Position numbers and translations under genes: made by a program
Notes under the pieces: model-generated
The model's input: the letters and a program-made list of their open reading frames with translations, nothing else
The model's database searches: none
Told to the model about the DNA's origin: nothing
Shown: positions 42,862 to 46,549 of the stretch, one piece after another
Position numbering within the stretch: position 1 is the first letter of the stretch
Layout of the letters: each line of letters starts with the position of its first letter
Source: Actinomycetota bacterium
GTDB lineage: Bacteria; Actinomycetota; Actinomycetes; Propionibacteriales; Propionibacteriaceae
Direction of reading: 5' to 3'
DNA: 46,549 nt
Assembly: GCA_020161755.1 (NCBI GenBank)
Contig: JAIUOS010000030.1
Location: 1-46,549, forward strand

Positions 42862-44139
42862 ATGGGAGCTTTGAAGGACCTGTTCGGTGGCAGCCTGCGC
42901 CAGTTCGGCATGTTGTTCGTGCTGGTCGGCCTGGCCATCTTCTTCAACCTGATGACCGGCGGCCTGGTGATCACGCCGACCAACATGATGAACCTGCTCA
43001 ACGGCAACAGCTACGTGCTGGTGCTGGCGATCGGCATGGTGATGGTGATCGTGATCGGCCACATCGACCTGTCGGTCGGCTCGGTCGCCGCCTTCGTCGG
43101 CATCGTGGTCGCGATCGCGATGCGTGACTGGGGCATCCCGTGGTGGGCCGGCATCCTGCTCGGCCTCGCCATCGGCGCGGTCTGTGGCGCGATCCAGGGC
43201 TTCTGGGTCGCCTACATGGGCATCCCCGGCTTCATCGTCACGCTGGCCGGCTACATGTTCTTCCGCGGCGCCAACCAGTTCGTCGGCAAGAGCCTCACCG
43301 TTCCGGTCCCCAAGGACTTCCAGTTCCTCGGCAACGGCTACCTGCCCGAGTGGGGCCCCAACACCGGCCTGAACAACTCCACGCTGCTGCTGGGCCTGAT
43401 CACCATCGCCGTCCTGGTCTGGCTGCAACTGCGCAGCCGCCGGGCCCTGGTCAAGATCAACGCCGAGGTGCCCCCGTTCTGGGTCACCATGACTCGCATC
43501 GTCCTGATGGTCATCGTGGTGGGCTGGCTCACCTACATGTTCGGCTCCGGGCGCCCCGGCACCTCCTTCCCCGTGCCCGGCCTCGTCCTGGTCGTGCTGG
43601 TCATCATCTACAGCTTCATCACCCAGCGCACCGTGACCGGCCGCCACATCTACGCCGTCGGCGGCAACCGACTCGCCGCCGAACTCTCCGGCGTCAACAC
43701 CCGCAAGATCTACTTCCTGGTCATGCTGAACATGTCCGTGCTGTCCGCGTTCGCCGGCATCATGTTCGTCGGACGCTCCACCGCGTCCGGCCCGTTCGAC
43801 GGTGTCGGCTGGGAGCTGGACGCGATCGCGGCCGTGTTCATCGGCGGCGCCGCGGTCTCCGGTGGTGTCGGCACCGTGATCGGCTCCATCATCGGTGGCC
43901 TGGTGATGGCCGTCCTCAACAACGGCCTGCAGCTCATGAGCGCCGGCTCCGACGTCACCCAGATGATCAAGGGCGCCGTCCTGCTCGCCGCCGTCGCCCT
44001 CGACGTGTGGCAGAAGCGCCAGGGCCAGGCGTCCATCACCGGCCTGTTCTCGCGCGGCAACAAGGTCGCCGAGACCACGCCCACCGAGACCGCCATCCTC
44101 GAGGAGGAGGCGGTGACGAACCCGGGTGACCTGCGCTGA
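42862..44139 (+). CDS. Sugar ABC importer permease (GguB/XylH-like)
   Basis: A 425-residue membrane protein with ten or so hydrophobic segments. It has LAIGMVMVIVIGHIDLSVGSVAAF, the hallmark of ribose/xylose-type permeases, then IPGFIVTLAGYMFFRGANQ, GRHIYAVGGNRLAAELSGVNTR and GGAAVSGGVGTVIGSIIGG. The cytoplasmic tail is acidic. ATG at 42862 with CAGGGAG upstream. It is separated from the binding-protein gene by a 9-bp hairpin. Confidence 0.9.
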   Translation: MGALKDLFGGSLRQFGMLFVLVGLAIFFNLMTGGLVITPTNMMNLLNGNSYVLVLAIGMVMVIVIGHIDLSVGSVAAFVGIVVAIAMRDWGIPWWAGILLGLAIGAVCGAIQGFWVAYMGIPGFIVTLAGYMFFRGANQFVGKSLTVPVPKDFQFLGNGYLPEWGPNTGLNNSTLLLGLITIAVLVWLQLRSRRALVKINAEVPPFWVTMTRIVLMVIVVGWLTYMFGSGRPGTSFPVPGLVLVVLVIIYSFITQRTVTGRHIYAVGGNRLAAELSGVNTRKIYFLVMLNMSVLSAFAGIMFVGRSTASGPFDGVGWELDAIAAVFIGGAAVSGGVGTVIGSIIGGLVMAVLNNGLQLMSAGSDVTQMIKGAVLLAAVALDVWQKRQGQASITGLFSRGNKVAETTPTETAILEEEAVTNPGDLR

Positions 44140-44166
44140 CGCGCACCGTCCGGACGTAGAGAACTT

Positions 44167-44189
44167 CCCGGCCGCGCAGGGCGGCCGGG
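44167..44189 (+). promoter_or_regulatory. Intergenic stem-loop before the binding-protein gene
   Basis: CCCGGCCGC-GCAGG-GCGGCCGGG is a perfect 9-bp hairpin between permease and binding protein. Such elements commonly allow separate levels of binding protein through partial termination or protection of the 5' end after RNA cleavage. Which occurs here is unknown. Confidence 0.55.
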
Positions 44190-44238
44190 TGGAACCGGGA
44201 GAGCCAGGTTGGCTACCGGAGGAAAGAAAGAGGTAGGG

Positions 44239-45348
44239 ATGAAGAAGTTCGCTAAGGCCGCGGTTGTGCTCGCGGCCGCGGGGGCTCTTGCTCTGACCGG
44301 TTGTGGTGGGGGACGTACCGAAACCCCGGCCGCGAGTGGCAGTGGCTCCGGCGCAGCTGCCGGATTCGCCAAGGACGCCGTCATCGGCGTCGCGATGCCG
44401 CAGAAGACGTCGGAGAACTGGGTGCTCGCCGAGCAGCTGTTCAACGACGGCCTCACCCAGGCCGGCTTCAAGGGCACCGTGCAGTTCGCCAACGGCGGCG
44501 TGACTGAGCAGCAGAACCAGATCACCGCCATGATCGAGAAGGGCGCCAAGGTCCTGATCGTCGGTGCCATCGACGGCTCCCAGCTGGGCACCCAGCTCGC
44601 CGCCGCCAAGCAGGCCGGCATCACCGTGATCGCCTACGACCGCCTGCTCACCAACACCCCCGACGTCGACTACTACGTGGCGTTCGACAACTACAAGGTC
44701 GGCCAGCTCCAGGGCCAGGCCCTGCTCGACGGCCTCGCCGCTCGCAAAGGCGACAAGAAGAAGTGGAACATCGAGCTGATCGCCGGTAGCCCCGACGACA
44801 ACAACGCGAAGGTGTTCTTCGACGGCGCCATGAACATCCTGCAGCCGAAGATCGACGACGGCACCCTGACGGTGCTCTCGAAGCAGACCAGCTTCCAGCA
44901 GGTCGTCACCCAGGGCTGGAAGGCCGAGAACGTGCAGAAGCGCATGGACACCGTGCTGTCCGGCTTCTACGAGAAGGCCGACCTCGACGGCATCCTGTCG
45001 CCGAACGACACCCTGGCCCGTGCGGCGATGGCGTCGGTGAAGGCTGCCGGCAAGGACCTGCCGGTCGTCACCGGTCAGGACTCCGAGGTCGAGTCGGTCA
45101 AGTCGATCATGGCCGGCGAGCAGTACTCGACCATCTTCAAGGACACCAACCTGCTGGTCGCCCAGTCCATCAAGATGGTCCAGGCCCTGCAGACCGGTGG
45201 CACGCCCGAGGTGAACGACACCACGTCGTACAACAACGGTGTGAAGGTCGTCCCGTCGTACCTGATCGCTCCGGTGATCGTGACCAAGGAGAACGCTGCC
45301 GAGGTCTACGCCAACGACAAGACCCTCGGCCCGCTCACCAAGGGCTGA
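44239..45348 (+). CDS. Sugar-binding lipoprotein, ChvE-like
   Basis: A 369-residue lipoprotein: signal MKKFAKAAVVLAAAGALALT and lipobox LTGC, a Gly/Ser linker, then a periplasmic-binding-protein type I fold with VIGVAMPQKTSENWV, ITAMIEKGAKVLIVGAIDGS, VIAYDRLL and DGILSPNDTLARAAM. Fits ChvE-type binders of arabinose, galactose, glucose or xylose; the exact sugar cannot be read. ATG at 44239 with GAGGTAGGG upstream. It is third in the operon, whereas ChvE-like operons usually place it first. A strong terminator follows. Confidence 0.9.
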   Translation: MKKFAKAAVVLAAAGALALTGCGGGRTETPAASGSGSGAAAGFAKDAVIGVAMPQKTSENWVLAEQLFNDGLTQAGFKGTVQFANGGVTEQQNQITAMIEKGAKVLIVGAIDGSQLGTQLAAAKQAGITVIAYDRLLTNTPDVDYYVAFDNYKVGQLQGQALLDGLAARKGDKKKWNIELIAGSPDDNNAKVFFDGAMNILQPKIDDGTLTVLSKQTSFQQVVTQGWKAENVQKRMDTVLSGFYEKADLDGILSPNDTLARAAMASVKAAGKDLPVVTGQDSEVESVKSIMAGEQYSTIFKDTNLLVAQSIKMVQALQTGGTPEVNDTTSYNNGVKVVPSYLIAPVIVTKENAAEVYANDKTLGPLTKG

Positions 45349-45365
45349 TCGTCGCTCAACAACAC

Positions 45366-45396
45366 AGGTGCCGGGTCCCGACGGGGCCCGGCACCT
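45366..45396. terminator. Strong terminator after the sugar importer
   Basis: AGGTGCCGGGTCCC pairs with GGGGCCCGGCACCT over 14 bases (one G-U pair) with a 3-base loop, 17 bases past the stop and before the convergent isomerase gene. CCGTTTGTG follows. Confidence 0.8.
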
Positions 45397-45425
45397 GCCG
45401 TTTGTGCGAGTTCGGATCTCGTCAA

Positions 45426-46445
45426 CTACTCCCCGGGCTGCTTCTGCGTGCTGAAGGCGGCGTCGAAGCTGGCGGTCGGGGCGTCGAAGAGGTTGGCGCG
45501 GACGTAGTCGAGGGCTTGTTTGGCGCCGACCAGCCGGTCCATGCCGGCGTCTTCCCACTCGATGCTGATGGGGCCTTGGTAGCCGATCGCGTTCAGGGTG
45601 CGGAAACACGTCTGCCACGGCACGTCGCCGTTGCCGGTGGACACGAACGTCCAGCCGCGGCGGGGGTCGGCCCAGGGCAGGTGGGAGGACAGTCGGCCGT
45701 TGCGGCCGTTCCCGACCGTCATCTTGGTGTCCTTGCAGTCCACGTGGTAGATCCGGTCGGCGAAGTCGACCAGGAATCCGACCGGGTCGAGTTGCTGCCA
45801 CATCATGTGGGAGGGGTCCCAGTTCAGCCCGAACGCCTCCCGGTGGTTGATCGCGTCCAGGGTGAGCACGGTCGACCAGTAGTCGTAGGCGATCTCGGAG
45901 GGGTGCACTTCGTGGGCGAACCGCACCCCTTCGGCATCGAACACGTCCAGGATCGGGTTCCACCGCGCCGCGAAATCGGCATACCCGGCCTCGATCACAC
46001 TGTCCGGCACCGGCGGGAACATCGCCACGTACTGCCAGATCTTCGAACCGGTGAACCCCACCACCGTGTCCACCCCCAGCCGGCGGGCCGCGACCGCGGT
46101 CAGCTTCAACTCCTCCGCCGCCCGCTGCCGCACACCTTCCGGATCCCCGTCGCCCCACACCACATCGGAGACCATGTCACGGTGCCGGAAATCGATCGGG
46201 TCATCACACACCGCCTGACCCTTCAGGTGGTTGGAGATGGCCCACACGCCCAGCCCGTACCGCTCAAGCGTGGCCTTCTTCTCCGCCACATAGGCGTCAT
46301 CGCTGGCGGCCCGGTACACATCCAGGTGATCACCCCAACACGCGATCTCCAGACCGTCATAGCCCCACCCCGAGGCCAACCGGCACACCTCCTCGAACGG
46401 CAGATCAGCCCACTGACCCGTGAACAACGTGACCGGACGACTCAT
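45426..46445 (-). CDS. Sugar phosphate isomerase/epimerase family, TIM barrel
   Basis: A 339-residue xylose-isomerase-like (AP-endonuclease-2) barrel. It starts [20 protein letters not shown]. Metal-ligand candidates are Glu in [11 protein letters not shown], Asp and His in [11 protein letters not shown], His and Asp in [11 protein letters not shown], and Glu in ISIEWEDAG, all intact. The substrate is a sugar or inositol derivative. Its place beside the sugar importer suggests a shared pathway, though it faces the importer on the other strand. GGAGGAG lies 5 bases before the ATG at 46445. Confidence 0.87.
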   Translation of the reverse strand: MSRPVTLFTGQWADLPFEEVCRLASGWGYDGLEIACWGDHLDVYRAASDDAYVAEKKATLERYGLGVWAISNHLKGQAVCDDPIDFRHRDMVSDVVWGDGDPEGVRQRAAEELKLTAVAARRLGVDTVVGFTGSKIWQYVAMFPPVPDSVIEAGYADFAARWNPILDVFDAEGVRFAHEVHPSEIAYDYWSTVLTLDAINHREAFGLNWDPSHMMWQQLDPVGFLVDFADRIYHVDCKDTKMTVGNGRNGRLSSHLPWADPRRGWTFVSTGNGDVPWQTCFRTLNAIGYQGPISIEWEDAGMDRLVGAKQALDYVRANLFDAPTASFDAAFSTQKQPGE

Positions 46446-46475
46446 CTCGCTCCTCCTTCGACTCTCGAGAGACTA

Positions 46476-46549
46476 GGGCGTGTCGCATAACCCTGGTGTG
46501 GGTCTTGGTTCAGGCTGCTGGTCATGGCCAGGAGTGCTCAGTTCACTGA
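46476..46549. mobile_element. Possible end of an insertion sequence
   Basis: From 46476 the sequence GGGCGTGTCGCATAACCC, an imperfect palindrome at its tips, looks like a terminal inverted repeat, and a new ORF begins 48 bases inside. Only 74 bases are visible, so no family can be named and no second end can be checked. Confidence 0.35.
46524..46549 (+). CDS. Start of an ORF cut by the window edge
   Basis: ATG at 46524, after CTGCTGGTC, opens an ORF reading MARSAQFT to the edge. If the preceding sequence is an insertion-sequence end, this is the transposase start. Eight codons cannot settle it. Confidence 0.3.

Noticed and set aside
41251-46158. 1635-residue minus-strand ORF
   Set aside because: It is the shadow of the sugar importer genes, which have clear motifs on the other strand.

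Overview
The window is high-GC DNA from an actinobacterium (Actinomycetota). It carries a WhiB protein, a DUF4244 Flp pilin in a Tad locus with an Ssd-type ATPase, an actinobacterial holin-X protein, many GTG starts and many 4-base gene overlaps. Gene order over about 3-31 kb repeats much of the Mycobacterium tuberculosis Rv3683-Rv3644c segment: metallophosphoesterase, ponA2, whiB4, small DUF4177 protein, RidA, nth, thioredoxin-like, Nudix, ssd, tad genes, DEAH helicase, topA, holB. It is not a mycobacterium, because cspA and marP are missing from their usual places and unrelated genes are interposed. A family such as Propionibacteriaceae is a guess.

Layout. 1-2727: accessory segment next to the 3' end of tRNA-Pro(CGG), holding a UPF0158 protein, a probable toxin-antitoxin pair and a zinc-ribbon protein, with recombination-site-like repeats beside the tRNA. 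2855-9296: cell-wall, redox and DNA-repair block. 9522-12798: GH13 glucosidase, a 29-bp perfect hairpin, holin-X protein, methyltransferase. 12934-17886: Tad pilus operon, with DnaA-box-like pairs before ssd and before flp. 17913-22083: MrfA-like helicase and a methyltransferase, divergent across a 34-bp tandem repeat array whose core is inverted in some units. 22168-31003: PDZ protease, topA, tmk, holB, an acidic-repeat DoxX protein, RicT-like protein. 31008-31239: second REP-like cluster with the same end motif. 31267-33869: secreted peptidase, SDR, tRNA-Thr(CGT). 33891-36743 (minus): LolA-like protein plus ABC exporter. 36980-39881: sulfonate-type ABC importer preceded by a leaderless small ORF with tandem Cys codons and RNA pairing that would mask the importer's ribosome binding site. 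39900-46445: ROK regulator, sugar ABC importer and a sugar isomerase/epimerase family protein. 46476-46549: possible end of an insertion sequence.

How the parts work together. The housekeeping block joins wall synthesis, redox sensing and DNA replication genes in translationally coupled runs. The Tad genes form one pilus assembly operon. The two importers at the right appear to be regulated separately: one by cysteine-responsive attenuation (inferred), the other by the divergent ROK repressor through GAAACGA-type half-sites next to a strong promoter. The best leads for new biology are the Cys-codon leader, the repeat array with in-place core inversions and its related cluster, the DnaA-box-like pairs in the Tad operon, and a frame-independent excess of GGACG/CGTCC across the window.
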